The notes below the pieces were generated by a model. That model did no database searches, was not told where the DNA came from, and saw only the letters and a program-made list of their open reading frames with translations. The position numbers and the translations under genes are program-made. 53,951 bases of DNA from an uncultured Oscillospiraceae bacterium (lineage in GTDB: Bacteria; Bacillota; Clostridia; Oscillospirales; Oscillospiraceae), in assembly GCA_944385125.1 (NCBI GenBank), contig CALWVZ010000007.1, positions 1 to 53,951 on the forward strand, given 5' to 3'. This document shows, piece after piece, positions 40,027-49,600 of this stretch (positions are counted from its first letter, which is position 1; every line of letters starts with the position of its first letter).

Positions 40027-42669
40027 ATGAGCAAAAAGTACGTTTACATGTTTTCCGAAGGCAACGCCAATATGCGCGAGCTGCTGGGCGGCAAGGGCGC
40101 CAACCTGGCTGAGATGACCGCTATCGGCCTGCCTGTTCCTCAGGGCTTTACCATCACCACCGAGGCCTGCACTCAGTACTATGAGGACGGCCGTCAGATC
40201 AACGACGAGATCATGGCCGAGATCATGAAGAATGTTGAGACCATGGAGCAGATCAACGGCAAGAAGTTCGGCGATCTCAACAACCCCATGCTGGTCTCCG
40301 TCCGCTCCGGCGCCCGGGCCTCCATGCCCGGCATGATGGACACCATCCTGAACCTGGGTCTCAATGACGACGTGGTGGCCGCAATGATCAAGGGCAACCC
40401 CGACCCCAAGTTCGAGCGTTTTGTTTATGACTCCTACCGCCGCTTCATCCAGATGTTCTCCGACGTGGTCATGGAAGTTGGCAAGAAGTACTTTGAGCAG
40501 CTCATCGACGAGATGAAAGAGGCCAAGGGCGCCAAGTCCGACCTGGACCTCACCGCCGCCGACCTGAAGGAGCTGGCCAACCAGTTCAAGGCCGAGTACA
40601 AAAAGCAGATCGGTGAGGACTTCCCCTCCGATCCCAAGGTCCAGCTCTACGAGGCAATCCGTGCCGTGTTCCGCTCCTGGGACAACCCCAGAGCCAACGT
40701 CTACCGCCGTGACAACGACATCCCCTACTCCTGGGGCACTGCCGTCAACGTCATGCCCATGGTCTTCGGCAACCTGAACGACAACTCCGGCACCGGCGTT
40801 GCCTTTACCCGTAACCCCGCCACCGGCGAGAAGAAGCTCTTTGGTGAGTTCCTGGTCAACGCCCAGGGCGAGGACGTGGTGGCCGGTATCCGTACCCCCA
40901 TGCACATCAGCCAGATGGCCGAGCAGTTCCCCGAGGCCTTTGCCCAGTTCGAGCAGGTCTGCAAGACCCTGGAGAACCACTACAGAGACATGCAGGACAT
41001 GGAGTTCACCGTGGAGAACGGCAAGCTCTACATGCTCCAGACCCGTAACGGCAAGCGCACCGCTCAGGCCGCTCTGAAGATCGCCTGCGACCTGGTGGAC
41101 GAGGGCATGATCGACGAGAAGCAGGCTGTTGCCATGATCGAGCCCCGTACCCTGGACACTCTGCTCCACCCCCAGTTCGACGCCGACAAGCTCAAGTCCG
41201 CTACTCCCGTCGGCAAGGGCCTGGGCGCTTCCCCCGGCGCCGCCTGCGGCAAGGTCGTCTTCAGCGCTGAGGACGCCAAGGCCTGGGCCGAGCGCAAGGA
41301 GAAGGTGGTCCTGGTCCGCCTGGAGACCAGCCCCGAGGATATCGAGGGCATGAAGGCCGCCCAGGGCATACTCACCGTCCGCGGCGGTATGACCAGCCAC
41401 GCCGCCGTTGTTGCCAGAGGCATGGGCAAGTGCTGCGTCTCCGGCTGCGGCGCCATCAAGATGGACGAGGATAACAAGAAGTTTGAACTGGCCGGCAAGA
41501 CCTACCACGAGGGCGATTATATCTCCATCGACGGCTCCACCGGCAACATCTACGACGGCATCATCCCCACCGTTGACGCCACCATCGCCGGCGAGTTCGG
41601 CCGTATCATGGCCTGGGCCGACAAGTACCGCCGTCTCAAGGTACGCACCAATGCCGACACTCCCCACGACGCCGCCAAGGCCCGTGAGCTGGGCGCCCAG
41701 GGCATCGGCCTGACCCGTACCGAGCACATGTTCTTCGAGGGCGACCGTATCGCTGCCTTCCGTGAGATGATCTGCGCCGACACTCTGGAAGAGCGTGTTG
41801 CCGCTCTGGCAAAGCTGGAGCCCATGCAGCAGAGCGACTTCGAGGGCATTTACGAGGCTATGGAAGGCTGCCCCGTCACCATCCGTCTCCTGGATCCCCC
41901 TCTCCACGAGTTCGTTCCCACCGAGGAGGCAGACATCAAGGCCCTGGCCGAGACCCAGGGCAAGAGCGTTGAGCAGATCAAGGCTCTCATCGCCTCCCTC
42001 CACGAGTTCAACCCCATGATGGGCCACCGCGGCTGCCGTCTGGCCGTCACCTACCCGGAGATCGCCGAGATGCAGACCCGCGCCATCATCAAGGCCGCCC
42101 TGGCCGTCCAGGCCCGTCACCCCGAGTGGACTATGGTCCCCGAGATCATGGTCCCCCTGGTGGGCGAAGTCAAGGAGCTCAAGTACGTTAAGGACGTTAT
42201 CGTCAAGGCTGCCGACGAGCTCATCAAGGCTGCCGGCTCCAACATGAAGTACCTGGTTGGCACCATGATCGAGATCCCCAGAGCCGCCCTCACCGCCGAC
42301 GAGATAGCCAAGGAGGCCGAGTTCTTCTCCTTCGGTACCAACGACCTGACCCAGATGACCTTCGGCTTCAGCCGTGACGACGCCGGCAAGTTCCTGGGCG
42401 CCTACTACGACAAGAAGATCTACGAGAGCGATCCCTTTGCCCGTCTGGACCAGGTGGGCGTGGGCAAGCTGGTGGCCATGGCTGCAAAGCTGGGCCGTGA
42501 GACCCGTCCCGAGCTGCACCTGGGCATCTGCGGCGAGCACGGCGGCGACCCCAGCTCCGTGGAGTTCTGCCACAGAGTGGGCCTGGACTACGTGTCCTGC
42601 TCCCCCTTCCGTGTTCCCATCGCCCGCCTCTCCGCCGCTCAGGCCGCTATCAAGGACATGGCAAAGTAA
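40027..42669 (+). CDS. ppdK: Pyruvate, phosphate dikinase
   Basis: An 880-residue PPDK (pyruvate + ATP + Pi to phosphoenolpyruvate + AMP + PPi). The N-terminal nucleotide domain contains LGGKGANLAEMTAIGLPVPQGF and SGARASMPGMMDTILNLGLN; the central phosphohistidine domain has GGMTSHAAVVARGMGKCCVSG with the catalytic His; the C-terminal PEP barrel has LTRTEHMFF, FGTNDLTQMT and GICGEHGGD (catalytic Cys). It is full length. Codon use is strongly biased (ATC for Ile, CTG for Leu), unlike the surrounding genes, which use ATA heavily; this indicates high expression. AAAGGACG precedes the start, and the terminator follows. Confidence 0.98.
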   Translation: MSKKYVYMFSEGNANMRELLGGKGANLAEMTAIGLPVPQGFTITTEACTQYYEDGRQINDEIMAEIMKNVETMEQINGKKFGDLNNPMLVSVRSGARASMPGMMDTILNLGLNDDVVAAMIKGNPDPKFERFVYDSYRRFIQMFSDVVMEVGKKYFEQLIDEMKEAKGAKSDLDLTAADLKELANQFKAEYKKQIGEDFPSDPKVQLYEAIRAVFRSWDNPRANVYRRDNDIPYSWGTAVNVMPMVFGNLNDNSGTGVAFTRNPATGEKKLFGEFLVNAQGEDVVAGIRTPMHISQMAEQFPEAFAQFEQVCKTLENHYRDMQDMEFTVENGKLYMLQTRNGKRTAQAALKIACDLVDEGMIDEKQAVAMIEPRTLDTLLHPQFDADKLKSATPVGKGLGASPGAACGKVVFSAEDAKAWAERKEKVVLVRLETSPEDIEGMKAAQGILTVRGGMTSHAAVVARGMGKCCVSGCGAIKMDEDNKKFELAGKTYHEGDYISIDGSTGNIYDGIIPTVDATIAGEFGRIMAWADKYRRLKVRTNADTPHDAAKARELGAQGIGLTRTEHMFFEGDRIAAFREMICADTLEERVAALAKLEPMQQSDFEGIYEAMEGCPVTIRLLDPPLHEFVPTEEADIKALAETQGKSVEQIKALIASLHEFNPMMGHRGCRLAVTYPEIAEMQTRAIIKAALAVQARHPEWTMVPEIMVPLVGEVKELKYVKDVIVKAADELIKAAGSNMKYLVGTMIEIPRAALTADEIAKEAEFFSFGTNDLTQMTFGFSRDDAGKFLGAYYDKKIYESDPFARLDQVGVGKLVAMAAKLGRETRPELHLGICGEHGGDPSSVEFCHRVGLDYVSCSPFRVPIARLSAAQAAIKDMAK

Positions 42670-42713
42670 GGCCCTGCCTTTGACCGACTGACAGCGAGGC
42701 CAAATATCCAATA

Positions 42714-42760
42714 AAACCGACCCCCACAGCTTGCCTCAGGGCAAAGCTGCGGGGGTTTTT
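42714..42760 (+). terminator. Terminator of ppdK
   Basis: ACCCCCACAGCTTGCC pairs with GGCAAAGCTGCGGGGGT with small bulges, followed by TTTTT. Confidence 0.85.
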
Positions 42761-42881
42761 CCGTGCGGGTTGACAATATGCGTTGAGGGGCCCGGCTCCC
42801 TCAGACAACCGTCGCTGCCGTGCCCTTTCCATATGCTGCCCTGTGCCGCCCAAAAGAAAATTATATCAAATTTTTGAAATA

Positions 42882-42914
42882 AATGTTGACAAGTCAACAT
42901 TGAAGGTATATACT
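42882..42914 (+). promoter_or_regulatory. Promoter and palindromic operator of marR-degV
   Basis: AATGTTGAC and GTCAACATT (42882-42890 and 42893-42901) form a perfect inverted repeat around AA. The -35 box TTGACA (42886-42891) lies in it; a 17-base spacer leads to TATACT (42909-42914). A MarR dimer bound here would block the -35 box, so the operon is probably self-repressed. Confidence 0.82.
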
Positions 42915-42940
42915 TAGCCGGCGGAAAGGGGGGAGCGGAC

Positions 42941-43405
42941 ATGAAACAGGAGCGTTTCGAGGACTTTGCCACGCTCATAGGCGGCATATACGGGGACATA
43001 AGACGTATAAAGTCGGCCTACACCCGACAGCTGGGACTGAAAGAGGTACACATCTTTTGGCTCTATCTGCTGCGGGAGCACCCGGAGGGACTGTCCGCCT
43101 CGGAACTGGCGGCGGCAGGGAAGTCCGACCGCAGCCTGGTGTCCAGGGAGCTGGACAGTCTTATGGAGCAGGAGATAATCTGCACCCGGGAGGGCTCCGG
43201 GAGACGCCGCTACGGCTGGAAGCTGGAGCTTACGGAAAAAGGCAAAGCTCTTGCGGAGAGGATATCCCAGGTGGCCATGGAGGTCCAGGACACTGTGAGC
43301 CGGGATATAGACCGACAGGAGTTGGAGAGCTTCTACAAGACGCTGAACACCCTTTCCCAAAATTTTGAGAGGCTGGCCAAGGAGCCAGCCGCAGGAGAAA
43401 AGTGA
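42941..43405 (+). CDS. MarR family transcriptional regulator
   Basis: A 154-residue winged-helix regulator. The HTH lies at LKEVHIFWLYLLREHPEGLSASELAAAGKSDRSLVSRELDSLMEQEIIC (seen in parts: LSASELAAAG and DRSLVSRELDSLM), the wing at GSGRRRYGWKLELTEKGK, and the dimerisation helices in the N- and C-terminal parts. It is preceded by the palindromic operator at 42882-42901 and is one base from degV, whose gene it probably controls. The ligand is unknown; fatty acids are plausible because DegV proteins bind them. Confidence 0.9.
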   Translation: MKQERFEDFATLIGGIYGDIRRIKSAYTRQLGLKEVHIFWLYLLREHPEGLSASELAAAGKSDRSLVSRELDSLMEQEIICTREGSGRRRYGWKLELTEKGKALAERISQVAMEVQDTVSRDIDRQELESFYKTLNTLSQNFERLAKEPAAGEK

Positions 43406-43406
43406 T

Positions 43407-44255
43407 ATGGTAAGAATAGTAAGCGATTCCGCATGCGACATGAGCCGGGCAGAAGCCGAAGAAAAGGGAGTACGTCTGGTACCCCTGAAGACCCTGATAG
43501 ACGGAGTGGAATATCTGGATGGCGTTACCATCAACTCCGAGGAATTTTACGAAAAGCTGTATAACTGCGAGCAGCTGCCCAGCACCAGCCAGATAGCCCC
43601 GGCGGAGTTTGGGGAGGTCTTTGAGGAGCTCACCGCCCAGGGAGACCAGGTGGTGGTCATCTGCCTGTCCGGTAAGCTCTCCGGCACGGCCCAGAGCGCC
43701 CTTATTGCAGCCGAGGATTATCCCGGCAAGGTCTGGGTGGTGGACAGCCGGAACGTGACCATAGCCCAGCGTATCCTGGTGGAGTATGCCCTGCGGCTGA
43801 GAGACGGCGGGATGGACGCCGCTGCAATTGCGGCGGAGCTGGAAAGAATGAGAGACAAGGTCTGCCTGGTGGCCCGGGTGGATACCCTGGAGTATCTGAT
43901 GCGGGGCGGCAGGCTCTCCCGCACTGCGGCGGTGGCCGGTACTGTGCTGAACATCAAGCCCGTGGTGGGTATTGAAGAGGGAGAGCTGAAGGTGCTGGGC
44001 AAAGCCAGGGGCTCAAAGCAGAGCAGCAACATGCTCACCGAGCTTATTGACAAGAAGGGCGGCATAGACTTCTCCATGCCCTACATGCTGGCCTACAGCG
44101 GCCTGGACGACGCTCTGCTGAAGGGCTACATAGAAAACAGCCGCTCCATATGGGAGGGGCACACCCAGGACCTGCCGATTTCCACCATAGGCAGCACCAT
44201 AGGCACCCATGCCGGCCCCGGGGCCATAGCCGTGGCCTTCTTTGCCAAGGGCTGA
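43407..44255 (+). CDS. DegV/FakB family fatty-acid-binding protein
   Basis: A 282-residue DegV-family protein that binds long-chain fatty acids and presents them to fatty acid kinase. It starts MVRIVSDSACDMSRA, with SGKLSGTAQSALIAAE (ligand-contact motif SGKLSGT), VDTLEYLMRGGRLSRTAAVAG (hallmark GGRIS-like motif) and ISTIGSTIGTHAGPGAIAVAF at the C-terminus. The ATG at 43407 follows AGGAGA and is one base from the marR stop (TGA at 43403-43405). The kinase subunit FakA is not in the window. Confidence 0.94.
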   Translation: MVRIVSDSACDMSRAEAEEKGVRLVPLKTLIDGVEYLDGVTINSEEFYEKLYNCEQLPSTSQIAPAEFGEVFEELTAQGDQVVVICLSGKLSGTAQSALIAAEDYPGKVWVVDSRNVTIAQRILVEYALRLRDGGMDAAAIAAELERMRDKVCLVARVDTLEYLMRGGRLSRTAAVAGTVLNIKPVVGIEEGELKVLGKARGSKQSSNMLTELIDKKGGIDFSMPYMLAYSGLDDALLKGYIENSRSIWEGHTQDLPISTIGSTIGTHAGPGAIAVAFFAKG

Positions 44256-44317
44256 GTATGACAGACAGCGCTTTACAGGCCGTATCCTCAGCGACCTGAA
44301 AAGCATATATAGGAGTA

Positions 44318-44364
44318 GAACAAGGGCCTCAGCGGTTTTGCCGCTGGAGCCCTTGTTCGTTTTT
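44318..44364. terminator. Terminator after degV
   Basis: GAACAAGGGCCTCAGCGG pairs with CCGCTGGAGCCCTTGTTC (one mismatch) around TTTTG, followed by GTTTTT. Confidence 0.9.
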
Positions 44365-44395
44365 CTTATAATGGCGCAGGCCGGATGGCTCCGGC

Positions 44396-46390
44396 TCAAT
44401 CCGCCAGGGTCCAGAACTCCTCCCGGCGGTTGCGGCTGTCAAGGAGATAGTTATGCTGGATACAGGCGTATTCCGTCAACGCCTCTTCATCGGTGTATTC
44501 AGAAATGTAGTGTACCTTGCCCTGGGCGTCCCAGTAGCACTGGGAGGAGATGACAGGATATTCCTCCGCCAAGTCAAGAAGGTACTTCTGGGCGCCTGTC
44601 AGCTCCAGGCCGCAGGCCTTCATCAGCTCTGCCGCCAGATAGTTGAGACTCAGGTCTTCGGGTAAATCAAAGTCCACATCGTAATTGGCCCAGAGAACAT
44701 AGGGCGTGATATAGCGGCGGTAGTGCTGGGTCGGGTCGTCGGAGACGGCGCTGCCGGTGAGCTCCATGATGGGAGCGGCTACGTCGTCGTTGGGCTGGTG
44801 ATCGCCGAAGAGAAGAATGACCGTCTTTTCATTGGTATTGGAGAAATACTCTATAAGCTCCTGGAAATCCTTGTCCGTCTCCCGCATAAGAGAGATGTAC
44901 TCGGTCACCGAGCCGTTATCCTCCAGCCCGTCCACTGTGACACAGGTGTCAAATTCATCATTCATCTCGCCATGGTAGCCGCCGTGGTTCATCATGGTGA
45001 TGCCAAAGAGGAAGAGGGGCTGCTCACTGTCCTCATAGATATCCTCCACAACCTTATACATTTCACTGTCGGTTATCCAGAGACGGAGGATCTCCGCATC
45101 CTCGGGGAAGGCCTCTTTGAAATACATGTCCTGAAAACCAAGGAGAGGATATACCTTGTCCCTGTTCCAGGAGGGCCCCCAGAAGGCATGAGCGCCCACC
45201 GTTCTGTAGCCAAGAGAGTTGAACTGGGTGGCCAGGCTGGGCACCGGGGTACTGATATACTGGGGATATGCCACGACGCCCTGGGGCAAAAAGCCCAAGG
45301 TGAGGCCGGTGAGGAACTCAAATTCGGAGTTGGGGGTATTGCCCCCCAGCACGGAGACATGGGCCCAGCCCTTTGCGGTGTTCTCTTCCAGAGAGTCGAT
45401 AAAGGGGAAGAGAGGCTCGCTGGTCTCGTAATCTCCCAGCACTCTCAAGTCCGAATAGGATTCGTTCATTATGACGATGACATTGGGCCGCTCCTCATCG
45501 GCCTGCGTGGATATCTGATCCGAGGGGTAGGCGGAAGCGAAATCGTCGATCATATCCAGGCTGTAATTTTCCGGCGCCCTGCCGTAGTTGCTGGAGACCA
45601 GGAAGGCCACCATAAAGCCGTTTCTGGTATATACCACGGACACATCGCTGCTGGTATTGTCCAGGGAAAAGGTTCTGATACAGTGGTCTGAACGCACATA
45701 GAAGCAGCTCCCCACCAACAGAGCGCAGACGGCGGCGGACAGAGACAGACGCAGGGGGAGCTTGCCCCCGAGCACACGCTCGCTGCACTTTATACCCAGG
45801 ACCACCTGAAATATGGCGATGGCAAAGACAAAAGCGCCCCGGATCGTGGGCAGGAAAGTATAGTTGGATACAACGCCCATGGCGGTAGTAAAGGAGCCGA
45901 TGTCCCAGGGCAGCAGGGGATTGCCTCTGAACTGCATTACATAATAGCTGATAAAGCCAACGCACACGGGGAATATTGTGACGATAGCCACCGCAGCGGA
46001 GGACCGGCCAAAAAGGAAAAGCAGGAACAGGCCCAGCAGATAATAGAGGACCAGGTTGAGAATGATGATGGGTATAGAGATGTCCCTGGGCGCAAAGTGG
46101 GTTATGTATTCCATTAGAAAGAAGCTCACGCCGGGGGCTGCCGCTATACTTAGATAACGCAGGAGCCGGGGCAGACGGGGCCTGTAAAGGAGAAGGAGCG
46201 TTGAGAGCAGAGCGGCGGCATGGATCAGCAGTATCAGCTTGCGCTCGCCGCCCTCTATAAGGTTCACATAGGGCAGGGTATATCTGTAGGCCAGCTCTAT
46301 GAGAGCCGCCGGAATAAAGCAGCAGACGAGCTTCAGCAGGGCGGGGAAGCTGAACTTATCCGGGAGAAACATTTTCTTTAACACGAACAC
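44396..46390 (-). CDS. LTA-synthase-like membrane sulfatase/phosphoglycerol transferase
   Basis: A 664-residue protein with five or six N-terminal membrane helices (for example LLKLVCCFIPAALIELAY, IIILNLVLYYLLGLFLLFLF, GAFVFAIAIFQVVLGI), then an extracellular sulfatase-like domain from about residue 285: PNVIVIMNESYSDL (metal Glu), VLGGNTPNSEFEFLTG with the nucleophilic Thr, FLFGITMMNHGGYHGEM, and LLFGDHQPN (metal GDH). Such enzymes polymerise lipoteichoic acid or transfer phosphoglycerol to other polymers. It lacks the C-terminal catalytic extension typical of some members. The start is ATG 46390; a promoter lies at 46494-46522. Confidence 0.9.
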   Translation of the reverse strand: MFVLKKMFLPDKFSFPALLKLVCCFIPAALIELAYRYTLPYVNLIEGGERKLILLIHAAALLSTLLLLYRPRLPRLLRYLSIAAAPGVSFFLMEYITHFAPRDISIPIIILNLVLYYLLGLFLLFLFGRSSAAVAIVTIFPVCVGFISYYVMQFRGNPLLPWDIGSFTTAMGVVSNYTFLPTIRGAFVFAIAIFQVVLGIKCSERVLGGKLPLRLSLSAAVCALLVGSCFYVRSDHCIRTFSLDNTSSDVSVVYTRNGFMVAFLVSSNYGRAPENYSLDMIDDFASAYPSDQISTQADEERPNVIVIMNESYSDLRVLGDYETSEPLFPFIDSLEENTAKGWAHVSVLGGNTPNSEFEFLTGLTLGFLPQGVVAYPQYISTPVPSLATQFNSLGYRTVGAHAFWGPSWNRDKVYPLLGFQDMYFKEAFPEDAEILRLWITDSEMYKVVEDIYEDSEQPLFLFGITMMNHGGYHGEMNDEFDTCVTVDGLEDNGSVTEYISLMRETDKDFQELIEYFSNTNEKTVILLFGDHQPNDDVAAPIMELTGSAVSDDPTQHYRRYITPYVLWANYDVDFDLPEDLSLNYLAAELMKACGLELTGAQKYLLDLAEEYPVISSQCYWDAQGKVHYISEYTDEEALTEYACIQHNYLLDSRNRREEFWTLAD

Positions 46391-46443
46391 ACATCCTCAA
46401 ATATGGTTGAGCCCAATGGAGGGCTTGCTACTGCCGGCTTTAA

Positions 46444-46473
46444 GGCGAAATTTGCACTGGCGAAATTTGCACT
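46444..46473 (-). repeat. Two tandem 15-bp repeats in the LTA-synthase leader
   Basis: GGCGAAATTTGCACT occurs twice, back to back (46444-46458 and 46459-46473), in the predicted 5' leader of the minus-strand LTA-synthase-like gene. They are not part of a coding sequence. Confidence 0.85.
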
Positions 46474-46493
46474 ATAATATCAAAAGACATTTT

Positions 46494-46522
46494 ATAATAG
46501 CATGCTCCACCAGGTTTTGCAA
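46494..46522 (-). promoter_or_regulatory. Promoter of the LTA-synthase-like gene
   Basis: Minus-strand TTGCAA (46522-46517), 17-base spacer and TATTAT (46499-46494). Confidence 0.5.
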
Positions 46523-46544
46523 GCCATAAAAGATGCAGACAAGC

Positions 46545-46575
46545 TAACATCTCCCTCTGGGGGAGGGAGATGTTA
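46545..46575. repeat. Perfect hairpin of unknown role
   Basis: TAACATCTCCCTC and GAGGGAGATGTTA form a perfect 13-bp stem around TGGGG. Neither side has the T-run of a terminator. It lies in the 287-bp gap between the LTA-synthase and BlaR1-like genes, which otherwise holds the tandem repeats and a promoter. It could be a REP-like or structured RNA element. Confidence 0.5.
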
Positions 46576-46677
46576 AAGGAGGCAATATCCTTTTGAAGGG
46601 CGGCAGACAGGAGATACGGCCCTGTGGCATCACCGGGCGCAGACCTTGTCCGCCGGGCCCATAATTTCCCCTGCGCT

Positions 46678-49600
46678 TTACAGGGCGGGAGCGGGGGAGG
46701 GAGTGGGGGTCACCACGGCATTGGCAGAGGATGCAGGGCTGAGGGAATAGGGAGAAAGCACATCGGGCAGCTGCTTTACAAAGTTAATTTTCACTTGAGC
46801 TGTCTTGCCCTCATACTCCGCCGTGACGGTGACGCTGCCGCCGGTATTGCCCAGATTTTCCACTACACAGACCCCGTGCTTCCCGGGCTCCAGGCTAAGC
46901 TTGCTCTCGTCGCTCACCGTCCAGACAGGGTCCTCCACGGTGTCCGGGCCCATGTCTCCCAGGACCTGGGCAGACAGACGGATGGGAACGGCATCGGGCA
47001 GGGTGAGCTGGGAGACGGCTCCGAAGTAATAGATGTACAGCTCATCGTCTATGAGCTGGCCCGGCGCTATACTCTCAGCTTTCAGGGCACGGGCGCTGGG
47101 GGGACTGCAGCTTAATAAAAGCTCCCCGTCCATGAAGGCGTTGCTGCACTGGTCAACTACCCGGGAGAAACCGTTATCGTGGAAGTTGCAGTCTTCGATG
47201 CTGACGGATTTGCAGCGGGTCAGATTCAAATCGCCGCTGCTGCACTCATATATCTCGGTGGTCTTCACCTGAAGACCGTTGCAGTCAATGGCAGTGATGC
47301 CCCATACGCCGCAGCCGTAGAGGGAGCAGGACTCTATGCTTATATTCCCTGTATTGTTGAAGTACAGCACGCCGCCGATACAGCTGCCGGGAGCCTGGCT
47401 ATGGCCGGCGGTAAAGCCGGAGAGGCTGATATCCTGGCAGTTGTCAAAGGCCAGGACCTCCGCATAGCGGGGCTTGGCGATAATGGAAGCCTTATCTGCG
47501 CCGCCGCCGGTGATGCTCAGCCCCCGCAGATTGCATATGACCAGCTGGGGACCGTCTACGCCGGTGTCTTTCCACAGATAATACTGACTTCCGTATCCGC
47601 CGTAGCTGGCGGCGGAGCTCAAGTCATAGTCCCCGTCCTCCAGATAGATGGCGGTGTTGGGAGCTATGGCCGCCAGGAACTCATCCACAGTGGAGACATG
47701 GACATAGCCGTCCTCAGCTGCGGCAGGCTTGGAGCTCTCCACATCCGTGGGCTGCCATCCCTCCACGGTAAAGCGCTCCATGGACTGAAGCTGGCTTTCG
47801 CTGAGGGGCTGACCCTGGGCGTCTACTGCCTGCATGGACTCCTCCTGACTGAAGAGGTAGGGCGCCGTATACCAGGGGCCGCTGTTGCCGCTGAAGGCGC
47901 AGCCTTCGACCATTACCGCTGAGCCGCCCATATAGAACATTCCGCCGGTGAGGCTGTTGTTTTCAACGCTGTTTCCGGCAAAATATGTATTGGGGCAGTA
48001 ATTGGCGTCCAGCAGGGTGCGGCCGCTGTTGCCGCTTATCTCGCAGTTTATAACGGCGCAGTTTTCACTGGTGCTGAAGGAGAAAAGGGAGTAATTGGAA
48101 ATGTTGTCGTATATCCGGCAGTTGTTGAAGACCGCATCCAGGCAGTTCCTCAGCTCTGTGGCGGAGTTGCTGCAATCATATATCTCGCTCTCCACTACCT
48201 GGATGCCGGTGGAGTCGACTCCCCGGACCCCTACCACACCGCAGCCGAAGAGCTTGCTCTGGCTGATTATTATGCTGTCCACGGCTGCCAGGTCCACCAC
48301 GCCTCCGGCGCACTCGCCGGCGGCCTCGGTATGGCCCAGGGTAAGGCCGGAGATACATATATCGGCGCAGCTGGAGAAGCTGAGCACGTCGGCATAGCGG
48401 GGAATGGCGGAGATGGTGACATCTCCTTCGGCTATGAGGCTAAGGCCGGAGAGACCGCTGATGACCAGCTCCGGGCCGTCAAAACAGTTTGCCCAGCTGT
48501 AATATCCGCCCTCATGGGCCACGCCGTAGTCTGAGGCCTGGGACAGGTCGTAGACGCCCTCAGTGAGAGTGACGGTGGTATTGGGGGCGATGGCGGAGAG
48601 CAGCTCGTCCACCGTGGAGACGGTGACGCTGCGGGGCTCCGGGGTGGGAACGGGACTGGGGGAAGGAGCCGCAGTTTCCCGGGGAGGGGCGCTCTCTGCG
48701 GGAGGGACAGTGGCCTGGGCATCCTTCTCCCCGCCGGGACCCAGGGCCCCGGCACAGCCGCACAGCAGCACAGTGGCTGCCAGCAGCAGGGCAAGCCCGG
48801 CCCGGCTCATGGGTTTATATCTCATTATCTGTTCCAACCTTTCTCTCAGATTCCGTTTCTCGGTGGCAAAGCTGGTGGCCACCAGACGCCGGGGCAGAGA
48901 ACCTGAAGCGGCCAGGGAGAGGAGAGTCTCCCCATAGCTGCGCTTGTCCCTGCTGTCCATATGGCGCAGCAGTCTCTCATCGCAGCTCATTTCGCAGGCC
49001 CGGTCCAGCTCCCGGCGGGCTATATGTACTATTGGATTGAACCAGTGGAGAGCGGAGGACAGCACCGCAAACCACTTGAATATCAGATCTCCACGGCGGA
49101 AGTGGGTCAGCTCGTGACGGAAAATATTGCTGAGCATCTGGGGAGAGTAGTCCCGCTGGGGCAGCACCAGCACTGGGCGCAGCAGGCCCAGGAGAATGGG
49201 GCTGCCCAGGGACCGGCTGCGGCAAAGTCTCAGCCGCCGGGGAGCGCCTGCCTCTCTGAACTGCCGACGCTCCTGGAGCGGGGAGGGGCAGATACTGCGG
49301 CCCAGGGCCAGCCTGAACGCCAGATAGACCCCCATATACCAAAACAGACTTAGGGCTGCCCCAGCCGCCCAAAGCCAGAACCAAAAGGCGGCGCTGCTTA
49401 TTATGGGGAGGACAAGCTCAAACAGCTCCTCCCCCAGGGCTGCCAGAGAGGGCAGCATGGGCCGGCGCTGAGGGGCGGCGGAGGTGGAGGGGACGGCGGA
49501 ATAGGGGAGCTCCGTCTCCTCAGGGGCGGAATAGTTTTGGTAGACGGTGTCCTCAGCCCCGCCGGAAACAATGGGGAGTTCGCCGGACCTGGCCGTCCTG

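Noticed and set aside
39895-42711. Minus-strand open frame of 938 codons opposite ppdK
   Set aside because: It mirrors a codon-biased GC-rich gene; the predicted protein is repetitive Gly/Leu/Val/His sequence with no family features, and ppdK is fully supported.
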